From Euglena gracilis (taxonomy: Eukaryota; Euglenida; Euglenophyceae; Euglenales): DNA of 64,000 bases. Position numbers and translations under genes: made by a program. The notes beneath the pieces are model-generated. The model was given only the letters and a program-made list of their open reading frames with translations, was not told the origin of the DNA and did not search any database. Of the stretch, positions 52,556 through 61,661 are shown piece after piece. The stretch is taken from the NCBI GenBank assembly GCA_039621445.1, contig CP154954.1:53828155-53892154 (forward strand). The letters are read 5' to 3'. Numbering within the stretch: position 1 is the stretch's first letter; every line of letters begins with the position of its first letter.

Positions 52556-53414
52556 ACGGTTTGTATGGATCCGCGATATCGAGAACCACGTTCTCGAGGA
52601 GCAAGTCCTTGATTTTATTCAAGGCCTCGCGCATTTGGTCATCCCAAATGACTTTTGCGTTATCGGGTGTCCGATTTTTGAGTTGTCGGGTTAGGGGTAC
52701 CGCGATTTTCGCGAAATCTTTCATGTAAATCGCGTAGTATTGGGCTAATCCCAAAAATCCCTTTAAATGCGTTAAGGTCTTAATGACCTCAGGAGTCCAT
52801 TTCTTAATGGCCTCCATCTTACTGGGTGCGGCTTTACGCTGCCCGTTGCTCAGGATGTGTCCGCAAAACTTAATAATTTTGCGAAACAGGTGCATTTTGG
52901 AACCCTTCACAAAAAGCACATGCTTTTGGAACGCGGATAATACCGCGCGCACATCGCGGTAATGCGGGTCGAGGATATCCTCGCCCGATTTCGCGGATGG
53001 CGGTTGGGTTCCCACCAGTACATCATCGATGTACACCAGAGCAAACGGTAAATCGCGCAAAACCCACTGGATCATGCGTTGAAACATGGCTGGGCCATTC
53101 TTAACACCCATGGGGAGTACCGTCCATTGGTACACACCCTTGGATGTCACGAATGCCGTGTACGGTTGCGAATCAGGATGCAAATGCATCTGATGGAAAC
53201 CGTCTTCCAGATCAAAGATTGACCACAACCGGTTATCCGATTGTTTTGTGATCAAATCCTCGATCAGCGGTAACGGGAAGGGGTCATCCTTCGTTTGGGA
53301 GTTCAGGTACCGGTAATCCAGCACCAGTCTCCACTTCTTCTGACCAGACTGGTCAGCCGGTTTAGGCACCACAAAGCTTGTGATGTCCACTCGCTCTTGG
53401 AAGGGATAATCCAC
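52314..53414 (-). pseudogene. pol fragment: reverse transcriptase and RNase H start
   Basis: RT blocks FVVPKPADQSGQKKWRLVLD, FDLEDGFHQMHLHPDSQPYT, and the catalytic LVYIDDVLV (YxDD). Then the thumb and connection (FLGLAQYYAIYMKDFAKIAV) and RNase H start (YVLEVDSSDYAVGGVLSQ). One-nucleotide frame change near 53375 at the 5' side and near 52385 at the 3' side. Confidence 0.92.
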
Positions 53415-55546
53415 TTCCGCTGGATGAGCTTCTCAATCATCTCGTTGAGAGCCTGTTCGCGTTCACCCGAGCAACGGAAGAATTTCCGGTGCATAGGTTT
53501 AGCGCCATCCTTGAGCTCGATTTTGCAAACACCGAACGGACCGCGAATCGCGGGGTCGATGTCGCAGGCGTAAACTGGATTATCCAGTACACCATGAAAT
53601 TCGCGAGCAATTCGCGAACAATAATCAGCAGACTTGGGATGTTGGTCCGCACTCTCAATGACCGCAGAAATCTGCGTTGAGGGTGTGGCATCCCCACTGG
53701 TACCAAGGTATCTTGGCATACGCACATCGGATATTCCGAATGCGTCAAAGAAACAAACGCGAAAAATGATTTCTTTAACAGGTGGTAATAATATACCACA
53801 AAAATCCTCAAATAGTGGTACATCAGCGGGTAAATCCCACCAATGAAAACACACATGGGATAGTTGGTGAAACCAATCCGCATTCGGATTGACGGGTATG
53901 AGGAGAGCTCCTCGCGCTTCATCGCGGAGAATTTTCTCCACCACATCCGGGATAAGCTTTGGGGGAGGATGCATCCACAGCACCGTATCACCCCAGAATT
54001 TAAGAAATGCGTTGGTATGTCGCGACCAATATCGCGACAAGCGCGCATGCGCTTTTGATGAAAACGCATCAATTTCCAACGACAAATCGAAGGAATCAGC
54101 CAAAGCCGCGATTTTGGAGAACCATTCCTCCAAAATACGGTATTGACCAAAATTAAATGCGTTCCATACGCGCATCGCGTATGTGTCGACCTGATTCGCG
54201 GGTTGAAGAGCGGTAACGCAATTCAGAGATCCGCAAACATAGGTCAAGGGTGTGTCATCCACACTCCCAAGGGGCATTCCCAAGGGTTGATGGGTTGGAT
54301 GGGTGCATACCCAGTCCATATCATGCCAGATGGAGGTGGGGGAGGTGTGTGACACGGATTTCGCGGTCCCAAACAACAAGGCAATACCTCGTTGTTGGAG
54401 CACTTGATGTACGGTCGCGCATTGCGATCCGCAACCAAGTGTATGGTTACGCGAAATCGGGATTAGTGTTGGTGTTTGGACTAAACATCCACAATCGAAA
54501 TCTGGCTGGGCGGAAATTCTCCTACAGTGCACACATTGGAAGGAAGTGTCGGAGTAGTGGTCCTGGTCGCGCATGTTGGTCTGGTGGGGGTGTGTGTAAA
54601 AGTTGGGATGCGCTGTTGTAGCTGCTGGGGGGTGTACAGATGTATCTGAAAGCGATACATCTGGTGGAAAACGGGGTATTGGTGCAGCTGGGCGACTACT
54701 CGACACCGTACGTACTTCAGGCCTTTGGGCTTTCGTCTTGTAACCCAGTGGAACGAGGGGGGTACCGCTACTCGCTTGCCCTGCCTCATGGGGAACGGAA
54801 GTTGGTGTGTCAACGGGCAGGGGGTGAACTTTCTCGGTACACCCGGTGTGGAAAACGTTGGTTGGTGTGGTTGGTAACGGGGTAAAAGTTTTCGAAAACG
54901 GTGTGAAAAAATTGGTGGCTGTCGCGGTTGACGCCACGGGTGATGAAGGTTTGGGGGGCAATGAAGAGAGTGGTGATGTGCGCAAACCGTGGGAGTGGCA
55001 ATCCACTACCAGCCGGTGCTGACGTAAAAAGGGGTATCCCAGAATTACGTCAGAACCATGGATTCCGGATTCATATCCCCAGGTATCCGGAAAATTTTGC
55101 GGTTGGGGGGGGTGTGAGTGGTGCTTGGGGATGAGGGGTAGGACAATGTCCAAAAAGCATCCCAAGTCACCACCGCACATGGGGGTGTTGTCAGCCGTCG
55201 TAATTTTGATCGGCTTATTGGCTTGCACCAAGAGGGGGGTTGGTATCAACCCGAACCGAAAAAGTAGTGCAATGCGACAACCAGTGTCAATGAGAATTTT
55301 GACTTTTGCACAAAAATTTTGGATTTTGATTTCCGCTTGGACCAAAAGTTCCATGGGGGGTAAGCAAAGTGAAGGGTCTGGCGAAAATACGTTTTCTTGC
55401 CAGCTTTCCCATGAACCCTTTCCTACTTTGCACAACATTCCGAGCGGAAAGTTGGAGTGGGGGGTGGGGGACCCGAAAATTTTCCGGGTACCGACCAGGA
55501 AGGCAGATGGGCAGGGGGGGCAGGGTTGATCAGGTCCTACCTCCAT
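53303..55546 (-). pseudogene. pol fragment: protease and RT N-terminus
   Basis: Contains an aspartic protease (VKILIDTGCRIALLF with D-T-G, and DVILGYPFLRQHRL with the ILG flap partner), a long Ser/Pro/His-rich linker, and the RT start (MIEKLIQRKWIIPSKSEWTS). Its frame differs from gag, and the ATG lies 77 nt after the gag stop; how pol is translated is not clear. Confidence 0.85.
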
Positions 55547-55623
55547 CTGTTCATCAGCCCAGAGGTCCGTGCCCTCGGACCTCGGGCTCCCCTACTCCAG
55601 GTCCGAACCGGCCGAATAGCCGG

Positions 55624-58600
55624 CTATGGGCCTTTTAGAGGTATAAACGATTTCCCGATTCCCGATTTCCCGTCAAACCGTCGTGGTGACCGGGTATCCC
55701 GTCGACCATGACCGGTGTATCGGGGTTTTCCCGATGAGGATCGCGAAGAAGATGATCCGCTTCGCGAACGCGATCGCGATGTCTCGCGATGAGAATCACG
55801 CTTCTTGGCCGGGGCACCGGGTGACCTACCCCGAGGGGTACCGTGTTTCCGCTCATCGCGGAACGGGATCCGGGGGCTAATACCACCGGAACGGGGACCC
55901 GATGACCGTGAATTGCCCGATTGACGTGAAAATGCGGAGGAACCCGAACCTCGTGATGAGGTCGAGCCCCGCGGACTCTGAATACGCTTTCGCGCTTCAG
56001 GATTAGGGCACTCCCGAGACATATGTCCCGGTTTGTTGCACAAAAAGCACACTTTATCCGTGGCTTGGTCCGAAGAACGCGGGTATCGCGTTTTCGATCC
56101 CGTGGTTGGTGAAGTGGGTGAAACCGGTGATTTTTGCAATGCGTTCACCGAACCAGCCGGTAATCCTGCGGTTGGGTGTGCGGTATACGCGGACTGAATC
56201 TGACCAAGAAGCTGTGATAGCTTCAATTGCTTGGAAACGTAGTTCCAGCGTTGGTCAAGAGTCATTGCATTACCCGCCAACTCCTCACGATGGATATCCT
56301 TGATGAGGCTAGGCGTGAAATGCATGAGAACAGCGTCAAACTGTTCGCGCATTTGCTTTTCACTGAGTTCATCCACTTCAGCAGCAAGTCCTAACCATTT
56401 GGCATACCAAAGGTCAATGGACTTCCATTTGCGATCGGGTGGGGCGCATTGCCGCCACTTGGTCTCCAGGGTAATCCTAGCGACCAAACTTGAACTGGTG
56501 GAAGCGTATTGCTCCACCAAGTCATCAAAGGAAACGCGGTAGCGAATCACAAGTTGTCGCGCGCGCTCCTTTTCATCCCTTGGGAGGCAATCGATGAATT
56601 CCATCTTGATCACCTCCGGGTTTGTGTCCTGGGTTGGCCCTTTCAATGCCCAGTAGTACTCCCAGTCCCGAAAAAACTGTCTCCATGTGGTTGGATCACC
56701 GTCCCATTGGGGTTTCACCTTATTCGCGATTGCGATGGTGCCCTTGAAGTCTTTCTGAAAAACCCGTTGGCCCTCGGTGGTATTCCGTGGATTCGGGCCC
56801 GGGTACGCTCGAGCACCAAGCGTATCCTTTCCGGATTCTTGTCGGAATCGCGAAATTTCTGGTGAAGGTGAATCCTGGTACCGGAAATCCGGTCGCAAAC
56901 CCTGTTGGTCACCCGTAATAGGGGGACACTCCGGTGTGGGAGTATGTCGCGCATGCAACATGTGACCCACTCCCGGTGTACGGGTTTGGCTCATTCCACG
57001 CACAAGCATGGAATGATGGATTTCTTGGTGGAGACTTGGCGGAATCGCCGTGTTTTCCGAAAATTCGGTTCCCGTAATGGGAAATTCATCCGAAAACTGG
57101 TTTTGAGTTGTGGGCAAGGCCAATGGTGGCACAATTCGCGGAATCGCGGATTGTGACACTCGGGACACGGGTGGTGGTGGTGCATGTGCACCCAGATTCG
57201 GGTTGTGGAAACGCGAATCTGGAGCATCTGGCGCATCTTCGGCAATGCATACTGCCGAATTGCGGTGTGAAACCCGCTGTTGGTTGGACACATTATCCAA
57301 ACCCACAGACAAGTCATGCACACTTTGCTCCAAATGCTCAACGAGTTGGAGTTGGCCGCAAATACGGTCAACTTCATCCTCCAAAGCGCGAATACGCTTA
57401 CGGTAACGGGAAAAGTCATCCAAGTGCGGAATCCTTTCGGAAATTCCGGTAACATCTTGGACAAGTTTTCCGTGAGACTTATCCAATAATTGGAGTTGTC
57501 CCATTAATGCTTTTACAGCATTTGAGAGAATCTGCAAAGGTGATGTCATCTTGGTTGGTGTGGTGGTGGGTGCAACCGGTGCAGGGTTATCCGACAACAC
57601 GGTTGTGGTACCCATGGGCAAATTTCCAGGTTGTGGGTTATCCAACAACGCGGAAATTCGCTCATCCAACCTGGTAATCTCACTTTGCGTGGATCGGGCA
57701 TTCCGATTCACCGATTCCTCAAGCCGTAATAGGCTGTTGCAGAAATCTTGCAAGGTTTCCTGATTGTTAGTGAGCATTTTGTCATAAAATGCCTGGAAAT
57801 CAGGGTTCTCGGTAATCCGAGAACTGGAACCTGCAGGTAGAGACTGCATTTCCGTTATTTTGGTAGACACCGATGCATACCGGGTCTGGAGTTCTCCAAT
57901 AGCAGTCTGAATGCCGCTAATGTCCGGAACTCGGTGGGAAAGTGCGGAATAGCTTTGTTGCAAACCCGCAATGGCCGAGTTAATCCCGCCAATGTCGGAT
58001 TGCAACTGCAACTGCAGGGAATCCTGCCGTTGTGCCATTTCCGCGACTTTCGCGCTCAGATTGGATAATCCAACCCGATTCGCGTCACAATAGCAGGTTT
58101 TCTGCTCCAAACGGGAAAGTCGCTCCTCCAACTGCCGCACATACGTGTGGGGAGCGAAATTCTCGTTGGCTTGTGACTGGAGTTGCCGAAACTTTTCCGT
58201 TTCATCGCACAACTGCATAATGCGGTGTTGCGATTCATGGAAATTTGCGGACAATGTGGTGAAATGGTCCATAGACACAAATCCACCACTGCTGGATGTT
58301 GCAGACGAGGAATCTCGTGCATGCAACTGTTGTTGCAAATGCAACAACGCAGATGAACAGGACTCCATTTGTCCCGATAACTGTTGTAGTGAGCCATGCA
58401 AGTTCAGAAACTTGGAGTCATTCCGCGTTTCCGCTTCATGCATGCATTCACTAATTTGCCGGAAGTTTTGCGGGAGCTGTTGGCATATTCTGTCAAAGGT
58501 TTCCCGAAAGTTTGCAAGGTCAATACCCGCACTTTCGAAGTTCCTCTGGCAATATCTGCCAACTTCCTGCAAGTAATTCCAGCAGTGTTCCAGCTTGGTG

Positions 58601-59328
58601 AAGACATGTTTCTGGTTGTCCTCATCAAACTGAAGCACTTTGTTCAATGCGGTTGCACACTCTGCAACGCATTGTTGCACATGGTTGAACTGCCTCACAA
58701 GGGGGTGATCCCCTGGAAGCCGAGCAACAATATCCTGCACATCCTCAGCAGTGAGGAGCTCACCCGTGCCCTTCCCATAGTCATCCATGGGTTGGGATGT
58801 ACCGGAGAATTCCGGCACCACGAGGCGAGTCTCCGGTTGCCAAGGTAGTGCGGGATAGCACCCGATATCGGGGGGTGGTGGCAAAGCTCTGTAAGGGCTT
58901 GCCGGTGGAAGAGCGGGTGGTGGTTGAAAGAAACACGGGGTTTCCAACCCACCATCACCAGAGAAGCCCGGTGGCGGAATCACCACGGGTCTCTCCGGTG
59001 TGTGCAGCTGCACCATTGCTGCAGACAGAGGCGAATACCCCCGTTGTGGCAAGGTGAGTGCGGAAGAGGCCGTATTAGCCTCTGAAGCCAATGATGTGGA
59101 GGGCTCATCGCCGACCATTGTCAATGATGACAAGTGTTGCAATTGTGACAATTGAATCAATTGTGCCTCATCGGCGTGGGAACTGGAAGCATTTTCACAT
59201 AAAAGCTTCCAATCCCCAGTTTCTTGGTCAATGTCTTGCAATGATGCCTGTAATAAGGCATAATTGAATTGATGGTTGGGGCCTGTGCTTTGCATCTTTC
59301 TGATGACAAAAACAGCAAAAACCCACAA
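55624..59328 (-). CDS. Gag of the LTR element
   Basis: 1234 codons, intact, about twice the usual length. The N-terminal 900 residues are Gln/Ser-rich with long coiled-coil-like heptads (VQQCVAECATALNKVLQF, LEERLSRLEQK). Then a capsid-like Gag domain (PQWDGDPTTWRQFFRDWEYY, LPRDEKERARQLVIRYRVSF) at about 880-1060, one CCHC knuckle (CFLCNKPGHMSREC) near residue 1100 and an Arg/Ser-rich tail. It forms the particle and binds RNA. Confidence 0.88.
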   Translation of the reverse strand: MWVFAVFVIRKMQSTGPNHQFNYALLQASLQDIDQETGDWKLLCENASSSHADEAQLIQLSQLQHLSSLTMVGDEPSTSLASEANTASSALTLPQRGYSPLSAAMVQLHTPERPVVIPPPGFSGDGGLETPCFFQPPPALPPASPYRALPPPPDIGCYPALPWQPETRLVVPEFSGTSQPMDDYGKGTGELLTAEDVQDIVARLPGDHPLVRQFNHVQQCVAECATALNKVLQFDEDNQKHVFTKLEHCWNYLQEVGRYCQRNFESAGIDLANFRETFDRICQQLPQNFRQISECMHEAETRNDSKFLNLHGSLQQLSGQMESCSSALLHLQQQLHARDSSSATSSSGGFVSMDHFTTLSANFHESQHRIMQLCDETEKFRQLQSQANENFAPHTYVRQLEERLSRLEQKTCYCDANRVGLSNLSAKVAEMAQRQDSLQLQLQSDIGGINSAIAGLQQSYSALSHRVPDISGIQTAIGELQTRYASVSTKITEMQSLPAGSSSRITENPDFQAFYDKMLTNNQETLQDFCNSLLRLEESVNRNARSTQSEITRLDERISALLDNPQPGNLPMGTTTVLSDNPAPVAPTTTPTKMTSPLQILSNAVKALMGQLQLLDKSHGKLVQDVTGISERIPHLDDFSRYRKRIRALEDEVDRICGQLQLVEHLEQSVHDLSVGLDNVSNQQRVSHRNSAVCIAEDAPDAPDSRFHNPNLGAHAPPPPVSRVSQSAIPRIVPPLALPTTQNQFSDEFPITGTEFSENTAIPPSLHQEIHHSMLVRGMSQTRTPGVGHMLHARHTPTPECPPITGDQQGLRPDFRYQDSPSPEISRFRQESGKDTLGARAYPGPNPRNTTEGQRVFQKDFKGTIAIANKVKPQWDGDPTTWRQFFRDWEYYWALKGPTQDTNPEVIKMEFIDCLPRDEKERARQLVIRYRVSFDDLVEQYASTSSSLVARITLETKWRQCAPPDRKWKSIDLWYAKWLGLAAEVDELSEKQMREQFDAVLMHFTPSLIKDIHREELAGNAMTLDQRWNYVSKQLKLSQLLGQIQSAYTAHPTAGLPAGSVNALQKSPVSPTSPTTGSKTRYPRSSDQATDKVCFLCNKPGHMSRECPNPEARKRIQSPRGSTSSRGSGSSAFSRQSGNSRSSGPRSGGISPRIPFRDERKHGTPRGRSPGAPAKKRDSHRETSRSRSRSGSSSSRSSSGKPRYTGHGRRDTRSPRRFDGKSGIGKSFIPLKGP

Positions 59329-59484
59329 AACTAAGCAGTTGTGCTGGCACCAGAGGGGCTGTAACGGGTAATACCGTACAGAACCTTCCGGAGCCTGCTC
59401 GTCTGCTTAGACGTTGACTAGAAGCCGGGAGCTGACGCTGCGACCGTGTAATAACGGTGCAGGGGCTCTCCGCTGCCAGTCAGC

Positions 59485-59644
59485 GTAGGATCGAACCAAA
59501 CTGCTACCAAGTGTAAAACCTGGTAGCCTTTCTGTTTGTGAAGTGTGTATAGGATCGTAACCAATCTGCTACCAAGTGTAATACTTGATAGCGTTTCTTT
59601 CTGTATGGGCTGTATGTGTAGGATCGTGACCTAATCTGCTACCA
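59485..59644 (-). repeat. Leader with three tandem PBS-like units
   Basis: ACACTTGGTAGCAG (minus strand) occurs three times at 65-70 nt spacing, each time followed by GGT(T/C)(C/A)CGATCC-like sequence. The first unit contains the real PBS. See the separate finding. Confidence 0.8.
59633..59644 (-). promoter_or_regulatory. Primer binding site
   Basis: TGGTAGCAGATT on the minus strand directly abuts the 5' LTR end. It resembles the complement of the 3' end of initiator-methionine tRNA of many eukaryotes (TGGTAGCAGAGT, from memory), with one mismatch. Confidence 0.75.
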
Positions 59645-59952
59645 AGTGTACGTCTGATTCCCAATTCCCCTTTCCCAAAAGCCTTCGCTTTCGCCTTGGC
59701 GCACCTACTTGGGAACTGAAAATCAGAGTAACAGTAAAAACCCTTTTCCCACTTCCCAAGAAGCAAAGCACGGAGCAATGCAGGGAGGACGGACTGGAAA
59801 TCCAAGTCCGGTCCAAGGAAAGGAAGGAAAAGGTATAAGAAGAATACCACCTGTGGAGAGAGAAGGGGGCACCCATTAGGAGATCCTAATAGGATCTGCT
59901 TCCATCCTAACTTCCTCAACGGAAGGGGACAGAAGCATACGCCTGGTACACA
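59645..59952 (-). repeat. 5' LTR
   Basis: 308 bp, no visible difference from 43616-43923. The promoter of the element is expected here; no clear TATA box can be named. Confidence 0.93.
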
Positions 59953-59957
59953 AAATC
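59953..59957. repeat. Target duplication of the LTR element (right)
   Basis: AAATC, pairs with 43611-43615. Confidence 0.9.
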
Positions 59958-61661
59958 CCCCCAGAGGAGGCAAAACATTTTGTTCCTTATTTTACCATTT
60001 CCAAAAAGGAAGGGGAAAAGACCAAAGAAAGACTGATTTCAGATTGTCGACAGTTAAATCTCCATTTTACCCCCCAGAAGTTCAGATTGGAACATATGGG
60101 AAACATCTTCCCATATCTAAGACAGGGTTGGTTCTGTGGAAAAATAGACCTGAAAGATGCATACTTCCACTTAAAACTGCACAGCAGTCTGGAAAAACAT
60201 GTGTGCATGCAGGTGGGGGGGGAAACGTGGCAATTTCAAGCTGCATGCTTTGGCATAAGCAGCCTGCCACAAAAATTCATGACTCTTATGAGAGTCTGGG
60301 AAAGGAAATGGAGAAAGGAAGGAAAGGTAGTTTTCATCTACCTAGACGACATTTTGCTGTTAGCCCCCAGCAAAAAGACAGCAGCCCAACATTTGGCAGA
60401 AGTAAAAACAGACCTTTTACTGGCAGGTTTCAGATTAAACCTCCCCAAATCCTGTCTGGAACCCACACAGGAAATAAAACATTTGGGCCAATGGATCAAT
60501 TTGAAAAAAGGCCAATTGCAAATTCCTCAGGAAAAACTAAGATCCTTAAGAAAGGAGCTTGGAAAAGTACTCACAGCACAAAAAATGAGCTGCAGAAAAA
60601 TCAGTTCTATTGTGGGACAAGTCAGAAGCTATTTAGTTTCAATGCCATTTCTCAGAATTCTGACAGATCAACTTTGCAAAATGGTGGATTTGCACACAAA
60701 GTGGGGTTGGGACCACACCCTGACCATCCCCCAGGGGGTCAAAGATCAAATTGTGGAGTTAAAAGCCTTTTTACAGCCAGGTGTGGGCAGGGCATTTCAG
60801 TCCCAGGCCTCTCAGGAACTCTTTTCAGACAGCAGCACCTGGCAGTGGGGGGGGCTGGACAAAGCTTCAGGCCAAAAGGTGCAGGATTTTTGGAGGGACC
60901 TGCATGTCCTTCATATAAATCAAAAAGAATTACAAGCTGCAGTGGAAACAGTGAAAGCCCTAGCCAAGCCAAAACAAACAATTGTGCTCCACGTGGACAG
61001 CCAGGTGGCTGTAAGTTATTTAACAAAATGGGGAGGCAGAAAGCCTTACCTAAATTCCATCTTAAAACCCCTGCTGTATCATTGCCAAGAAAAGCAAATC
61101 CATTTGCAGGTGGTTTGGGTTCCCACAAAGGAGCAATTGGCAGACTCCCTGACCAGGGAGCAAAAGGACCCAGGGGATTATACCCTAAACCTACACATCT
61201 TTCACCAAATTCTGAACTTTTTCCGAAAGGACATCACCCCAGAGGTGGACATGTTTTGCACACCCAGCAACAAAAAATTCCCCAAGTTTGTTTGTCGATA
61301 CCCCCACCAAGGGGCTTTGCTGGTGGATGCCTTGAAGGCAGATTTGAGGGGCCTCCCCCCAGTTTATGCAAACCCCCCCTGGAGCATCATTCCCCAATGG
61401 GTTCAGAGATTAATGTTAAACCCAGACCTGATTTGTCTGTTGATCGTACCCCACTGGGCTTCAACATCATGGTGGCGCCAATTAATGTCAATGAGGCAGC
61501 CAGACAGCAAAGTTTTGTTGGTACCCCCCCAATGGGGTCTGTTCACCAACTGCTGGGGGGAGGAGATGCCCCCCCCAAGGTGGAATTTGGCCTGCTTGAT
61601 TGTGTCAGGCAAATATTACAATCCCAGGAAGTTTCGATGTCCAGTATTGACACTTACATAA
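59958..61661 (+). CDS. DIRS ORF2, RT / RNase H / methyltransferase-like part
   Basis: Continues ORF2 after the insertion. RT: RLISDCRQLNLHF, KIDLKDAYFHL, VFIYLDDILLLAP (catalytic YLDD). RNase H: LFSDSSTWQWGG, QKELQAAVE, LHVDSQVAVSYL, QLADSLTRE supply the D-E-D-D residues. Then a Dam-methyltransferase-like domain (EVDMFCTPSNKKFPK, YANPPWS), found in DIRS-like elements. The frame is intact and ends at TAA 61661, overlapping the recombinase ORF. Copies the element RNA into DNA. Confidence 0.92.
   Translation, partial: PPEEAKHFVPYFTISKKEGEKTKERLISDCRQLNLHFTPQKFRLEHMGNIFPYLRQGWFCGKIDLKDAYFHLKLHSSLEKHVCMQVGGETWQFQAACFGISSLPQKFMTLMRVWERKWRKEGKVVFIYLDDILLLAPSKKTAAQHLAEVKTDLLLAGFRLNLPKSCLEPTQEIKHLGQWINLKKGQLQIPQEKLRSLRKELGKVLTAQKMSCRKISSIVGQVRSYLVSMPFLRILTDQLCKMVDLHTKWGWDHTLTIPQGVKDQIVELKAFLQPGVGRAFQSQASQELFSDSSTWQWGGLDKASGQKVQDFWRDLHVLHINQKELQAAVETVKALAKPKQTIVLHVDSQVAVSYLTKWGGRKPYLNSILKPLLYHCQEKQIHLQVVWVPTKEQLADSLTREQKDPGDYTLNLHIFHQILNFFRKDITPEVDMFCTPSNKKFPKFVCRYPHQGALLVDALKADLRGLPPVYANPPWSIIPQWVQRLMLNPDLICLLIVPHWASTSWWRQLMSMRQPDSKVLLVPPQWGLFTNCWGEEMPPPRWNLACLIVSGKYYNPRKFRCPVLTLT

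Larger units (their letters stand above)
43616..59952 (-). mobile_element. Ty3/gypsy-type LTR retrotransposon with chromodomain and an extra ORF
   Basis: 16,337 bp with 308-bp LTRs, target duplication AAATC, a PBS next to the 5' LTR and a polypurine tract next to the 3' LTR. Order on the minus strand: gag, protease, RT, RNase H, integrase, chromodomain, then a 5.5-kb extra ORF. Integrase after RNase H and the chromodomain identify a Ty3/gypsy chromovirus type. It is much longer than usual because of a 1234-codon gag and the extra ORF. The LTRs appear identical, which means recent insertion, yet pol has three frameshifts. Confidence 0.95.

Noticed and set aside
60044-61600. The long + strand frame upstream of the recombinase (996-codon ORF start)
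   Set aside because: The first half is a shadow of the RT frame; recombinase homology starts only at about 61637.
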